Assembly: GCA_029052375.1 (NCBI GenBank)
Contig: JAIDJD010000334.1
Location: forward strand, 1 to 32,569
Length of the DNA: 32,569 bases
Source: Duncaniella sp.
GTDB taxonomy: Bacteria > Bacteroidota > Bacteroidia > Bacteroidales > Muribaculaceae
Direction of reading: 5' to 3'
Each line of letters begins with the position of its first letter. Position 1 is the first letter of the stretch. Position numbers and translations under genes: made by a program. This document shows, piece after piece, positions 1 to 7,192 of the stretch. The notes beneath the pieces were generated by a model. It searched no databases and was not told the origin of the DNA. It worked only from the letters and a program-made list of their open reading frames with translations.

Positions 1-53
1 CGAGATCTACACGCGTAAGCTCGTCGGCAGCGTCAGATGGGTATAAGCGACAG
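1..53 (+). other. Illumina Nextera adapter left on contig end (artefact)
   Basis: Bases 1-12 read CGAGATCTACAC, the end of the Illumina P5 sequence. Bases 13-20 (GCGTAAGC) sit where the 8-nt i5 index belongs and differ by one base from the known index GCGTAAGA. Bases 21-34 read TCGTCGGCAGCGTC, the Nextera read-1 sequence. Bases 35-53 match the 19-bp Tn5 mosaic end with two mismatches. The order and spacing are exactly those of a Nextera library end, so this is synthetic sequence carried into the assembly. Genomic DNA begins at about base 54. Confidence 0.97.
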
Positions 54-153
54 CCAGATCACCGTGCTCATGCCCGACGGCAAGACAACGTCCACCGTCG
101 GCTTCATGACCCGCGAGGAGTTTGTCAGCTTCCTCGAAGGAGCTTTCAAATAA
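54..153 (+). CDS. C-terminal fragment of a protein, possibly thioredoxin-fold (partial)
   Basis: An open frame runs out of the adapter to a TAA at 151-153, giving about 32 residues (QITVLMPDGK, then VGFMTREEFVSFLEGAFK). The pattern of a hydrophobic strand, a PDGK turn, then VGF followed by an amphipathic EEF..FL helix resembles the last strands and helix of thioredoxin-fold proteins. The fragment is too short to be sure. The 5' part is missing because the library fragment ended here, not because the gene is broken. The next gene is convergent and a terminator lies between them. Confidence 0.45.
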
Positions 154-184
154 ATCTATCAGCTGAATACATCAACCCATCACC

Positions 185-224
185 TGTGTCATGGCATATC
201 CACGTGCCATGACACATTCGTTTT
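185..224. terminator. Terminator hairpin between convergent genes
   Basis: A perfect 12-bp stem (185-196 with 205-216, core GTGTCATGGCA) encloses an 8-nt loop and is followed on plus by a T-run at 221-224. It lies between the end of the first plus-strand gene and the end of the minus-strand acyltransferase and could stop transcription in either direction. Confidence 0.75.
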
Positions 225-248
225 CATCCCGATTGTCCCCAACGCCCT

Positions 249-1307
249 CTACACGGCTCCTTGAAGCCTTCTGCGTATGCGGATTTCAACCATATTCAAT
301 ATCCAGGACAAGACCCAGACTACCGATATGCACAGCATAAATGCAGGCGCCGCGCTGACGCTCCCCTCTCCACGAAAATACACAAACATCTGAATTACTG
401 GAAAATGCATGAGATAAATATTGTACGAAATATTATCTCGTTTCCCTTCCCATGTTCCCCATCGGCCTACCATTGAAAACCACACGACCATAACAGACAG
501 GGCCAGCGGATGGATAAGAATATATCCATAAGGCACATAGTCGCACAACAGCATCAAAACAGCGGCCCCGACCATAAGCAAATACTTGTGTCTCATGAAT
601 TCGTCGAACCAATAGCGGCACAGCACCCCTATATAAAAATAAGACAACTGTCCCAGAAACTGACGTCCGACGATATTGTATATTTCCTCTTCTGTGTTCT
701 CGTACATGATACGGAAGGCAATCCTGTATCCACAAGCCGCAATATATATCAGCACAAACATCAGTGTCGGACTCACTCTTAGGCGCCTTATGAGCCAGGC
801 TACTGCCGGAGGTGTCAAATACAGGCACCACTCCACCTTCATAGTCCACAGAGACCCATTGACGGCAGGAATATCAAAGCCGCTGAATACCCCGGGGAGT
901 GCAGGCTGAAGAAAGTTGAGAAAGGCCATGTTGCACACGACATATCTCCAGAACTCTCCGGACAAAAAGTAATCCCTTATTCCGGCCGTAGAGATAAAAC
1001 CGAATACAAAGGCAAAAAACAATACCGTAATCCAGTATGCCGGGAGTATCCGCCGGGCTCTTGACAGCAGGTATGTCTTTAAGTCAGGCTTGCGGATATA
1101 ACTCCCGTAAATCAAGAACCCGCTCAGAGCAAAAAAACCTCCCACTCCCGAATAGCTTGACATCGGAAACCACACATCATAGCCCGCCAAAGTATTGAAA
1201 TGAGCGACTACCACAGCCAAAGCCAACACATAGCGCACGACCCCCATATTGTTTGGAGTCGGTATGGAACAGGGCACAGTATTGGGTCTTGATCCCGATT
1301 CAGCCAT
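249..1307 (-). CDS. Membrane acyltransferase, acyltransferase-3 family
   Basis: This 352-aa multi-pass membrane protein belongs to the acyltransferase-3 (OafA/WecH-like) family, which transfers acyl groups such as acetyl to surface sugars at the inner membrane. Visible marks are the first helix with the conserved His (VVAHF, H36), FFALSGFLI at 58-66, the RxRR loop RARRILPAYW at 83-92, SLWTMKVEW at 152-160 and a late YNIYLMHFP helix. The first 20 residues are polar and not typical of the family; Met21 (1247) is an alternative start. A clear Bacteroidetes promoter lies at 1358-1389. The gene is visibly AT-richer and less codon-biased than everything to its right, which suggests acquired surface-modification DNA. 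The substrate cannot be read from sequence. Confidence 0.88.
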   Translation of the reverse strand: MAESGSRPNTVPCSIPTPNNMGVVRYVLALAVVVAHFNTLAGYDVWFPMSSYSGVGGFFALSGFLIYGSYIRKPDLKTYLLSRARRILPAYWITVLFFAFVFGFISTAGIRDYFLSGEFWRYVVCNMAFLNFLQPALPGVFSGFDIPAVNGSLWTMKVEWCLYLTPPAVAWLIRRLRVSPTLMFVLIYIAACGYRIAFRIMYENTEEEIYNIVGRQFLGQLSYFYIGVLCRYWFDEFMRHKYLLMVGAAVLMLLCDYVPYGYILIHPLALSVMVVWFSMVGRWGTWEGKRDNISYNIYLMHFPVIQMFVYFRGEGSVSAAPAFMLCISVVWVLSWILNMVEIRIRRRLQGAV

Positions 1308-1357
1308 TGGAACAATTATTAAATCAGAAGAAACTTACAAAAATTGAAAACCGTCAG

Positions 1358-1389
1358 CAAAGGTAATCAACTTTGCCGGACACACCAAA
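1358..1389 (-). promoter_or_regulatory. Bacteroidetes promoter for the acyltransferase gene
   Basis: On minus, TTTG (1386-1389) and TACCTTTG (1358-1365) are separated by exactly 20 bp, matching the -33/-7 consensus of the Bacteroidetes primary sigma factor. The -7 box lies about 50 bp upstream of the annotated start. Confidence 0.75.
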
Positions 1390-1486
1390 TATTCGCGCCT
1401 GCCGCCAAAATAAAACCGTTCCCAAATCCGTTATACCCTGAGGGGCGGCTTGTCCGTGCCCGCCAAGACACAAGACCACCACACAG

Positions 1487-2068
1487 ATGCAGAAGATAGT
1501 ATTCGCCACCAACAATCCCCACAAGCTTGAAGAAGTCCGACGCATGGCCCAAGGCAAGCTCGAGATACTCTCCCTGGCCGACATCGGCTGTCACGAAGAC
1601 ATACCCGAGACCGCAGACACCCTCGAGGGGAACGCCCTGATCAAGGCACGCTATGTCAGCGACCGCTACGGGCTCGACTGCTTTGCCGACGACACGGGCC
1701 TCATGACAGACGCCCTCGGGGGCGCGCCCGGCGTCCTCTCGGCCAGGTATGCCGGCCCCGGACACGACAGCGCGGCCAACATGGCCCTCCTGCTCCGCAA
1801 CATGGAGGGTAAGGAAGACCGCTCGGCACGCTTTGTCACGGTCATAGCCCTTGTCCGCGGCGGCGAGACCACGCTCTTCGAAGGCCGTGTGGAGGGCACA
1901 ATCCTCACGGAACCCTCGGGCGAGGGCGGATTCGGCTACGACCCCATCTTCGCCCCCGCCGAGACCGGCATAGCCTTTGCCGCAATGACGCCCGAGGCCA
2001 AGAACGCCATATCTCACCGCGGACGTGCCACACGCAAGCTGATGGAGCATCTCCTCGGCAGGCCCTGA
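1487..2068 (+). CDS. rdgB: dITP/XTP pyrophosphatase RdgB (HAM1 family)
   Basis: This enzyme hydrolyses non-canonical purine triphosphates (dITP, XTP, ITP) to monophosphates, keeping deaminated purines out of DNA and RNA; it is cytosolic. The 193 aa match the family length. Visible motifs are FATNNPHKLEEV at 6-17, ADDTGL at 67-72 (catalytic Asp in a metal-binding turn), GFGYDPIF at 148-155 and NAISHRGRA at 173-181. The start ATG follows a CA-rich leader without Shine-Dalgarno, as is usual in this phylum. The PorZ-like gene follows after 59 bp with no terminator, so the two may be co-transcribed. I found no convincing TAnnTTTG box directly upstream. Confidence 0.96.
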   Translation: MQKIVFATNNPHKLEEVRRMAQGKLEILSLADIGCHEDIPETADTLEGNALIKARYVSDRYGLDCFADDTGLMTDALGGAPGVLSARYAGPGHDSAANMALLLRNMEGKEDRSARFVTVIALVRGGETTLFEGRVEGTILTEPSGEGGFGYDPIFAPAETGIAFAAMTPEAKNAISHRGRATRKLMEHLLGRP

Positions 2069-2127
2069 CAGCCCTGCGGCAGACATACGCCCCTCTCGCC
2101 ATCCTCAACCTTACAACACAGCCACCA

Positions 2128-4599
2128 ATGCTCAGACGCACAGCCTACATCCTGATTCTCATCCTTGCCTCAGCCCTCAACGCCTCGGCCACCATGGCCA
2201 CAGGGGCGTGGAAAAACTATCCCGTGGCAGGCGAGTTCTCTCACCTCATAGATGCCGGACAGCGTGTCTGGTATGTCTCCGGAGGCCGCCTCAGCTATTA
2301 CGACAAGGAGGCCGGCGAGACATACTCGTACGAGGCCGGACGTGACCTCAGCGACTTTGTCATCACGGGCCTCTACCGCAACAATGCAGGCAGATACGTC
2401 GTGGTCACATACGACAATTCCAACATAGACATCGTCTATGACGACGCCTCGAAAGGCGTGGTCAACATCCCCGACATCCGCGACTCGGCCATCAACGCCG
2501 ACAAGACTGTCACCTCCGTGGCCTTCCATGGAGACAACATATATGTAGGCACACTCTTCGGACTGGTGATCGTAGACGAGAAGCGAGCCGAAATCAAAGA
2601 GTCAGGCATATACAACAGCCACGGCATCAACTCGCTGTGCGCACTTGCCGACGGCCTGCTGATATCCCCCTCGGGATACAGCGACGACCACTACCCCCTG
2701 CTCTTCCACCGCTGGGGAGAGCGCATACACCGCTACGAGAACTTCACCGTGCTCATGCAGGATGCCGGCCACACCTTCACGTCGCTCACGCCGCTCGGAG
2801 GCAATATGGCGGCCGGACGTCAGTGGGGACGCGCAAAGCTCATACAAGCAAAGCCGTCGGTGCCCGGCGCCGGATTGGGCAACATCTACACCTCCTCTTC
2901 CGTCTACGAGTTCTCCCGGCTCCCGGACAAGGGCGTGGCCTTCCTCTCCACGGACGGATATCTCTGTTCCACCGACTCGCTCGGCCAGCTCTCGCAGTCG
3001 CGCTACGCGCTTCCGGAATCACTGCGCAAACAGCTCATGTCCACCTCGGGGAGCTATACACGCGGCTTCTGGCTCGCATCCGAGGATGGCCTCGGCGAAT
3101 ACCGCATACGTGAGGCCGACGGGTCGACCGAAGTGCTTCGCGACAAGAGCCGTCCCTCGGACGCCACCACCTTCAGCTCTATCTGCCGCATCTATCCCGA
3201 CGCCTCGGGACGCGGCTTCATAATCTCAAATCTCGGCACCAATACCGGACATCCCGTAGGCAAGGGAGACCGAATGGACATCCCGATGAAAGCCGATGCC
3301 TACATAGACGGTCAATTTACCGAGATAGACCCCGAGGTGACCACCTCCAGCAGTTTCACACAGGGCATCCAGAACTCGCTCGGAAAGAAGAAAGTCCTAT
3401 GCCCCACATGGATTTCTGAAGACCCCGACACTCCGGGACGCTATTACATATCCTCCGGAGCCGAAGGCCTCTATGTCGTGGACGGGAACAAGCAGGTGGC
3501 CCACTTCACCGAAGCCAACTCGCCCTTCTACCGTCCCTGGATGCTCTTCTGCTCCTACAACACCATAGACCACAAGGGCAATCTATGGGTTGCATCGACA
3601 ACTCTAACCAGCGGCAAAACTACCGTCTTCATGCTGCCAGCCGAGAAACGCCGCCGCGCCGACCTCTCGACCATCACCAAGGCAGACTGGGTAGAGACCG
3701 CTTTCGGCAACACCATTTTTGAAAAGGATGCATTCCTTGTTGTATGCAGACACTCCAACATCGTCCTCTCCTTTGACAGACATCCCTCTACCGCCTTTGA
3801 GGCGCTGCGCCACAACGGCAACCTCACGGATGCGGGCTCGTTCCGCTACGCATCATGGCCCTCTGTCACAGACACAGACGGCAAAGCCTTTGCTCCCAGC
3901 TGGAGATGCGGGGTTGAAGACAAGAAAGGCACTGTATGGATCGGGACTGACATGGGCGTTGTCACCATACCCAATCCCAACTCCGTCATGGAATCAGGAT
4001 TTGCCATCAACCGCGTCAAGGTGCCGCGCAACGACGGCACCAACCTGGCCGACTACCTGCTCGAGAGCGAGAACATCATAGCCATAGCCGTAGACAACTC
4101 CAACCGCAAGTGGATAGGCACGGCCAACTCCGGCCTCTACCTGGTCAGCGAGAACGGCGACGAGATAATATCCCACTACACCACAGACAACTCGCCACTC
4201 CCCTCCAATGCCATCTGCGGCCTCCATGCCGACCCCTCGTCCAACTCTCTGTTCATAGCCACGCTCTCGGGCCTGCTTGAGTTATCGACAGACTCCTCGC
4301 CCGCCATGGACGACTATTCAGAGGCCTATGCCTATCCCAACCCCCTGACACCCGACTATACCGGATGGGTGACCATCACGGGCCTCATGGCCGACTCTAT
4401 GGTAAAGATCGTAGACCAGAACATGAACCTCGTCTACCAGACCACCTCTGAGGGAGGCATGGCCACATGGGACGGGTGCAACATGAACGGACAGCGCGTC
4501 CGCTCGGGCGTCTACTACGTGCTGGCATCGTCCGGCGGAGAGAGCGCGGCCTCGGCCTCATCGGCGGCGGTGGCCACCAAGATTCTTGTCATAAACTGA
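2128..4599 (+). CDS. PorZ-like propeller protein with type IX sorting domain
   Basis: The 823-aa protein has a signal peptide (about 1-22, ending near ASA). Two stretches of propeller repeats follow, with recurring WxGTxxGL-type motifs such as NLWVAST, VWIGTDMGV and KWIGTANSGLYL. It ends with a type A type-IX-secretion C-terminal domain at about 734-823 (YPNP, WDG.N..G..V.SGVY). This layout is that of PorZ, the attachment-complex protein of Porphyromonas gingivalis that handles A-LPS during type IX export. By family knowledge it would sit on the outer-membrane surface. No other type IX gene is in the window, so whether it works in a full T9SS is open. A stand-alone PorZ-like propeller of unknown role is the alternative. 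Confidence 0.8.
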   Translation: MLRRTAYILILILASALNASATMATGAWKNYPVAGEFSHLIDAGQRVWYVSGGRLSYYDKEAGETYSYEAGRDLSDFVITGLYRNNAGRYVVVTYDNSNIDIVYDDASKGVVNIPDIRDSAINADKTVTSVAFHGDNIYVGTLFGLVIVDEKRAEIKESGIYNSHGINSLCALADGLLISPSGYSDDHYPLLFHRWGERIHRYENFTVLMQDAGHTFTSLTPLGGNMAAGRQWGRAKLIQAKPSVPGAGLGNIYTSSSVYEFSRLPDKGVAFLSTDGYLCSTDSLGQLSQSRYALPESLRKQLMSTSGSYTRGFWLASEDGLGEYRIREADGSTEVLRDKSRPSDATTFSSICRIYPDASGRGFIISNLGTNTGHPVGKGDRMDIPMKADAYIDGQFTEIDPEVTTSSSFTQGIQNSLGKKKVLCPTWISEDPDTPGRYYISSGAEGLYVVDGNKQVAHFTEANSPFYRPWMLFCSYNTIDHKGNLWVASTTLTSGKTTVFMLPAEKRRRADLSTITKADWVETAFGNTIFEKDAFLVVCRHSNIVLSFDRHPSTAFEALRHNGNLTDAGSFRYASWPSVTDTDGKAFAPSWRCGVEDKKGTVWIGTDMGVVTIPNPNSVMESGFAINRVKVPRNDGTNLADYLLESENIIAIAVDNSNRKWIGTANSGLYLVSENGDEIISHYTTDNSPLPSNAICGLHADPSSNSLFIATLSGLLELSTDSSPAMDDYSEAYAYPNPLTPDYTGWVTITGLMADSMVKIVDQNMNLVYQTTSEGGMATWDGCNMNGQRVRSGVYYVLASSGGESAASASSAAVATKILVIN

Positions 4600-4662
4600 A
4601 AACCTACTTATTTTTTCCGGCGTTATAAGAACAGCCCAGATTACGCAACAGATAGGATTCAT

Positions 4663-5190
4663 ATGGAAAAACTAAGATATGCCGACGAGACTGACCGATG
4701 CTTCGGCGCGGCCGGAATGGCTGTCAGCCTCGTGATATATGACGGCGAAGACCTCCTGACATCGATTTCGCTCGACAACGCCTCCGAGGCCGACACCGTG
4801 GAGATGAGCCCCGATTTCTACTTTGCCGGGAGCCCCGCCGTCTCTGCCAAGGCCTCCTGGCACCAGATGGTCAAGAACTACAATATAGGCGTGGCCATGG
4901 TGATAGCCAATCTCCTGTGCCGATACTACGTCAACCGCCACACCGGACTGCCCGAAGATATCCGCGCCACCCTGCGCGACATCGCGGCCGAAGAGGGCCG
5001 CGCCGCCTGCCAGCTGGACGACGACGAAATCGACTCGATATTCGAAAAGAACTTCAGCTATCTCTCGCGCGTATTCTCTCACCGCGGGGTACAGTCTGTG
5101 GTCTACGACTTCACGTCGGCCCTGGCGTCGAAGCGCACACTCTCGCGCCTCGACACCCTCGACCTGCTCTCTGCCCTGCAGTCGCTCTGA
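4663..5190 (+). CDS. Conserved-looking protein of unknown function, 175 aa
   Basis: I do not recognise this family. The protein is soluble and acidic, with no signal peptide or membrane helix. It begins with a strand-rich segment (about 20-60), contains an aromatic/basic stretch near 66-95 (WHQMVKNYN, LLCRYYVNRH), then an acidic region (QLDDDEIDSIF) and a helical C-terminus. Regular codon use like the neighbours and a clean ATG at 4663 support a real gene. It follows the PorZ-like gene by 63 bp with no clear terminator or TAnnTTTG box, so it may belong to the same transcript. It ends 4 bp before the end of the convergent aminotransferase. Confidence 0.75.
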   Translation: MEKLRYADETDRCFGAAGMAVSLVIYDGEDLLTSISLDNASEADTVEMSPDFYFAGSPAVSAKASWHQMVKNYNIGVAMVIANLLCRYYVNRHTGLPEDIRATLRDIAAEEGRAACQLDDDEIDSIFEKNFSYLSRVFSHRGVQSVVYDFTSALASKRTLSRLDTLDLLSALQSL

Positions 5191-5194
5191 CGGC

Positions 5195-6373
5195 TCAGAC
5201 CCGCGCCTCGAGGGCGGCCTTGAGGCGTCCGAGCGCGTCGAGTATCACCGAGCGGGGCGACCCGACGTTGAGACGCATATATCCGCGTCCCTCGTCGCCG
5301 AAGATGGCGCCGTCGTTCAGCGCGAGGTGGGCGCCGCCGAGGAAGAGCTCTACAATCTGCTCGTGGCTCAGGCCTGTGCCGCGGCAGTCGAGCCATATCA
5401 GGAACGACGCGGCCGGGCGCACGGGCGTTATCTGGGGCAGGTGTTCCCTGCAATACTCCTCGACGGCCATGATATTGCCCTCGATATAGGCGGTGACGGC
5501 GTCGAGCCAGGGCTCTCCGTTGCAGTATGCGGCCTCGGCGGCCACTGTGGCCACGAAGGTTGGCTCTGAGAATTCGTTGACCTCCATCCATTCGTAGAAC
5601 CCGCGGCGGAGCTCCTCGTCCTTGACCACTATCCACGAGCTCGCGAGCCCCGGGATATTGAATGTCTTGGAGGGGGCGCCGAGCATTATGCCCGTGGCCT
5701 CGGCGTCGGCCGACACAGACAGATAGGGGATGTGGCCGCCGCCCCAGAGCATGATGTCGCCGTGTATCTCGTCCGAGATTACCTTGACGCCATAGCGCCT
5801 GGCCAGCGAAGCCACGCGGCGGAGGGTCTCGGCGCTCCACTGTATGCCCACGGGATTGTGGGGATTGCAGAGTATCATCATCGCCGGACGCTCGGCCCCG
5901 AACTTTCTCTCGAGGTCCTCGAGGTCCATCTCGTACCCCTCGGCCGTGCGCCTCAGAGGAGATGTGACACACACGAGGCCGTTGCCCTCTATCAGCCTGC
6001 GGAAAGGATGGTAGACGGGGGGCTGTATCAGTATCCTGTCGCCCTTGCGCGCAAAGTATTGGAGGATGAAGCCTATGCCCCTGACCACACCGTTGACATA
6101 CGCTATCTCTGCCTGGTCCACGGCCCAGCCGTGGCGGTGGCGCAGCCAGGACTGGATAGACCTCTTGTATCCCTCGGGCACCACGGAATAGCCGTAGATG
6201 TGATGGGCCATGCGGCGTTCGAGGGCCTCGGCTATCTCGGGCGCCACCTCAAAGTCCATGTCGGCTATCCACAGCGGCGTGGAATCTTCACAGCCGAAAA
6301 ACGCCTTGAGCGCATCGGTCTTAATGGCCCCGGTCCCCCGGCGGTCAATTATCTTGTCGAAATCATAGGCCAT
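5195..6373 (-). CDS. PLP-dependent aminotransferase/C-S lyase, PatB/MalY type
   Basis: This 392-aa fold-type I pyridoxal-phosphate enzyme is of the PatB/MalY branch, which usually cleaves cystathionine or cysteine C-S bonds. Motifs in order are PLWIADMDF at 33-41, NGVVRGIG at 94-101, the substrate-side LCNPHNPVG at 168-176, SDEIHGD at 200-206 (the Asp that pairs with the PLP ring nitrogen) and the Schiff-base lysine K236 in GAPSKTFNIPGL. The IADMDF and SDEIHGD signatures favour PatB over ordinary aspartate aminotransferases. It is a single-gene unit: the plus-strand gene on one side is convergent and the holin gene on the other is divergent. A likely promoter is at 6440-6472. Confidence 0.9.
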   Translation of the reverse strand: MAYDFDKIIDRRGTGAIKTDALKAFFGCEDSTPLWIADMDFEVAPEIAEALERRMAHHIYGYSVVPEGYKRSIQSWLRHRHGWAVDQAEIAYVNGVVRGIGFILQYFARKGDRILIQPPVYHPFRRLIEGNGLVCVTSPLRRTAEGYEMDLEDLERKFGAERPAMMILCNPHNPVGIQWSAETLRRVASLARRYGVKVISDEIHGDIMLWGGGHIPYLSVSADAEATGIMLGAPSKTFNIPGLASSWIVVKDEELRRGFYEWMEVNEFSEPTFVATVAAEAAYCNGEPWLDAVTAYIEGNIMAVEEYCREHLPQITPVRPAASFLIWLDCRGTGLSHEQIVELFLGGAHLALNDGAIFGDEGRGYMRLNVGSPRSVILDALGRLKAALEARV

Positions 6374-6439
6374 AGCTTCTCTGTTTTAGGATGTTCAGGT
6401 ATGGAGCGGTTGGATTTTATCCGGATTGATTGTCGTTTG

Positions 6440-6472
6440 CAAAGATACAACATTTCCTGCAATTCCAGCCAA
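6440..6472 (-). promoter_or_regulatory. Likely promoter of the PatB-type gene
   Basis: On minus, TATCTTTG (6440-6447) is a good -7 box, and TTGG (6469-6472) lies 21 bp upstream as an imperfect -33. The expected transcript start is about 60 bp before the ATG at 6373. Confidence 0.6.
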
Positions 6473-6496
6473 CCCTTCGGCACAATCGCACCGCGA

Positions 6497-6525
6497 GGTG
6501 CAAAAAGAGACACTAACTTTGCACC
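6497..6525 (+). promoter_or_regulatory. -7 promoter box inside an inverted repeat, upstream of holin gene
   Basis: TAACTTTG (6514-6521) matches the Bacteroidetes -7 element, but no TTTG lies at the usual -33 position. The box is embedded in a perfect 8-bp inverted repeat, GGTGCAAA (6497-6504) and TTTGCACC (6518-6525). The left arm also pairs with GCACC at 6488-6492. A dyad over a -7 box is what a repressor operator would look like, but chance is possible. Confidence 0.45.
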
Positions 6526-6532
6526 GTCGTCC

Positions 6533-6562
6533 GACAGCGTCCCGGCCGCAGGGCCGGATGTC
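6533..6562 (+). other. Hairpin in the leader of the holin-family gene
   Basis: CCGGCC (6542-6547) and GGCCGG (6552-6557) form a perfect 6-bp stem with a GCAG loop. An outer GACA/TGTC pair (6533-6536 with 6559-6562) extends it across an internal loop. It lies just after the expected transcript start and about 65 bp before the ATG. There is no T-run, so it is a leader structure rather than an ordinary terminator. It matches no riboswitch that I know. Confidence 0.45.
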
Positions 6563-6627
6563 ACGCGCCACGGGACACTCCGCAAGGACACACACCGCAA
6601 TATCAAACCTTTAAACCCCAAATCTCT

Positions 6628-7017
6628 ATGCCTATCCTGATCTTTCTTGCCGTGAGCTATACCGGAGTGCTCGCGGCCGTCGCCGCCGACCTGCTCACGG
6701 GCATCCTCCGCGCCAGGCGCACCGGCACCCCTCTCACCTCGCGCGGATACCGCCGCACCGTCGACAAGATACGCTCCTATCTCGGCGCCATGCTCGGCCT
6801 CACCCTTGTCGACGCCGTCATCATAGCGGCGCTCGCGGCCCACAGGGCGTGCGGGGGCTCGGCTGGGGCTGTCCCGTTCCCCTACCTCACCTCGGCCGGG
6901 GCCATCGGGCTCTGTCTCATAGAGGTAAAAAGCATGATGGAAAACTCGGAGAGACGCCTCGACTTCAAGCGCGCCGCCGAGCTCGCAAAACGCCTCTTTT
7001 CGCTCCTCAGAGGCTGA
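6628..7017 (+). CDS. Small membrane protein of the phage holin family (orphan)
   Basis: The 129-aa protein resembles the holin family annotated in many Bacteroidetes (phage_holin_4-like). It has an N-terminal membrane helix (FLAVSYTGVLAAVAADLLTG), the recognisable loop with SRGYRRTVDKIRSYLGAMLG, one or two further hydrophobic segments, GLCLIEVKSMMEN and an amphipathic basic tail. Phage holins make pores that release endolysin. No phage gene, endolysin or integrase of phage type lies nearby, so a domesticated or housekeeping role is equally possible. It starts with ATG at 6628 and has its own probable promoter. It ends 175 bp before transketolase, which has its own promoter. Confidence 0.72.
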   Translation: MPILIFLAVSYTGVLAAVAADLLTGILRARRTGTPLTSRGYRRTVDKIRSYLGAMLGLTLVDAVIIAALAAHRACGGSAGAVPFPYLTSAGAIGLCLIEVKSMMENSERRLDFKRAAELAKRLFSLLRG

Positions 7018-7084
7018 CCGCAAAGGCCCTCCGTCACATTTTCCGCCATAAACGTCCGACACCGAAAAACTTTTTGGATTTATG

Positions 7085-7116
7085 TTGGCAAATTCGGATT
7101 ATTCTCATTATCTTTG
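7085..7116 (+). promoter_or_regulatory. Promoter of transketolase gene
   Basis: TATCTTTG (7109-7116) is a good -7 box and TTGG (7085-7088) sits 20 bp upstream as an imperfect -33. Transcription would start near 7123, which rules out the longer open frame beginning at 7082 and supports the ATG at 7193. Confidence 0.65.
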
Positions 7117-7192
7117 CCAAAAGCGCCGACACAGCGCCGAGACTTATTGTATTTTGAACAATATACCCAACCCAACATATCCAACCACAAAC

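Noticed and set aside
6628..7017. Prophage remnant around the holin gene
   Set aside because: No phage structural, lysis, integrase or attachment sequence lies on either side, and base composition matches the neighbours.
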